The position numbers and the translations under genes were made by a program. From DATMNI01 sp035570275 (GTDB lineage: Bacteria > Acidobacteriota > Terriglobia > Bryobacterales > Bryobacteraceae), in contig DATMNI010000160.1 in assembly GCA_035570275.1 (NCBI GenBank), forward strand, positions 1 to 30,901: a stretch of DNA of 30,901 nt, written 5' to 3'. Shown piece after piece: positions 30,372 through 30,901 of the stretch. Position 1 is the stretch's first letter. Each line of letters starts with the position of its first letter. The notes under the pieces were generated by a model. The model worked only from the letters and a program-made list of their open reading frames with translations, did no database searches and was not told the DNA's origin.

Positions 30372-30788
30372 TCAGTAAGTCAACTCCTCTTTGGCCGCTT
30401 CGGTCTGATCGAAGTTCGGCAGCCAGCTATTGGCGTGGTGGAATTCGCCCTTCTGAATGGATAGCACCACGAACGAATACCACGGACACGAATTCTGCAA
30501 ATCGGTTTTCGAAAAATAAGCGTCGCAGTCGGGGTGCGAGTGGTAGATGCCGATCAGATCCATCTTGCGCTCGCGCGCCGCTTTATCCGCTGCCAGCAGA
30601 TCCTCCGGACGCAGCTCGTAGCGCGCGGCCTGCGCGCCCTCAAAGGCATTGTCCAACGGCATGGCGATGCGCACCACTTTGTGGCCGTCGTCAATGGCGC
30701 CGAGCATGGCGCCACAGCACTCGTTGGGATAGGTCTGGCGGGCGTGCGACACCATGGCCGCCCAAGGTTCACTTTCGATCCGGATCAT
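30372..30788 (-). CDS. JAMM/Mov34 metallopeptidase (Mec-type)
   Basis: A 138-residue single-domain JAB1/MPN+ protein. The JAMM metal site is complete: Glu23 in NECCGAML, and HSHP-x6-S-x2-D with His83, His85, Ser93 and Asp96 (IYHSHPDCDAYFSKTDL). In Mycobacterium the Mec peptidase releases cysteine from the CysO-cysteine adduct; relatives such as QbsD trim residues after the Gly-Gly of a sulfur carrier. ATG 30788 is the right start: it overlaps the cysteine synthase TGA as ATGA, while the upstream in-frame codons read as the synthase in another frame. It is tightly spaced in an operon with the synthase and the carrier-E1 fusion. Confidence 0.93.
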   Translation of the reverse strand: MIRIESEPWAAMVSHARQTYPNECCGAMLGAIDDGHKVVRIAMPLDNAFEGAQAARYELRPEDLLAADKAARERKMDLIGIYHSHPDCDAYFSKTDLQNSCPWYSFVVLSIQKGEFHHANSWLPNFDQTEAAKEELTY

Positions 30789-30901
30789 TCCTCGTCCCAG
30801 AAATGTTCGCTCAAGTATTTTTCCGCGCTGTCGCAAAGCACCGTCACGATGGCGCCGCGTTCGCCGCGCTCCACCAACTCGCGCGCAATCAGGGTGGCGG
30901 C
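30785..30901 (-). CDS. Cysteine synthase (CysM-like), C-terminus only
   Basis: The last 38 codons of a gene that runs off the window edge. The peptide LIARELVERGERGAIVTVLC followed by DSAEKYLS is the typical end of a fold-type II PLP-dependent cysteine synthase. It closes with an acidic tail (HFWDEE). The stop TGA overlaps the ATG of the JAMM gene. Together with the downstream JAMM and CysO-like genes this suggests the thiocarboxylate-using CysM type rather than CysK, but the catalytic part is outside the window. Confidence 0.8.
   Translation of the reverse strand, partial: AATLIARELVERGERGAIVTVLCDSAEKYLSEHFWDEE

Overview
The window is high-GC DNA, dense in genes, and most likely comes from an Acidobacteriota of the Solibacter/Bryobacter type. 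This placement is inferred from gene content: a GWxTD protein, a carboxypeptidase-regulatory-like outer-membrane barrel, a PEP-CTERM protein, DUF11- and YVTN-repeat secreted proteins, tandem YfhO proteins, and an ECF sigma factor followed by a small membrane protein. No rRNA, tRNA, CRISPR array, prophage or complete insertion sequence was seen.

Layout. 1-3321 (+): the 3' part of a secreted protein with five 360-bp DUF11 repeats, then a PEP-CTERM protein. 3747-6560: a DUF58 protein (-), a secreted hypothetical (+), a VOC/glyoxalase-fold protein (+) and a Tat-exported HELLH protein (-). 6712-7846 (+): an ECF sigma factor overlapping a four-helix membrane protein, preceded by three 17-bp repeats. 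7815-14980 (-): a probable six-gene unit of GWxTD protein, outer-membrane barrel, amidohydrolase, polytopic membrane protein, small acidic protein and FMN split-barrel protein, with a good sigma-70-like promoter at 15030-15058. 15125-19874 (-): two overlapping YfhO paralogues. 20245-21537 (+): a BrnT/BrnA toxin-antitoxin pair, gene debris and a Uma2 nuclease. 21603-25173 (+): a MocR/PdxR-like regulator, pdxS, pdxT and a low-molecular-weight phosphatase. 25246-28600 (+): a stand-alone TolB_N-like protein, then a large YVTN-propeller protein with Ig-like repeats and a clear terminator. 28862-30901 (-): cysteine synthase (partial), a JAMM peptidase, and a fusion of sulfur carrier, MoeB and rhodanese.

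How the genes work together. The last three genes form a compact protein-thiocarboxylate cysteine pathway, like mycobacterial CysM-Mec-CysO with MoeZ. Here, however, the carrier is fused to its own activating enzyme, so its Gly-Gly tail is internal and would have to be released or used in place. The pdx block makes pyridoxal phosphate under a probable PLP-sensing regulator.

The most unusual property of the whole window is the number of short tandem duplications (9-36 bp, two to four copies). At least fourteen are visible, often on start codons, stop codons or gene junctions. Inside genes the periods are multiples of three. In two non-coding places the period is 17 bp, and one of these appears to have broken an ancestral GTGA stop/start overlap between pdxT and the phosphatase gene. 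A second repeat class is a two-hairpin palindromic module found once near 3.6 kb and twice, in opposite orientation, near 28.7-28.9 kb.
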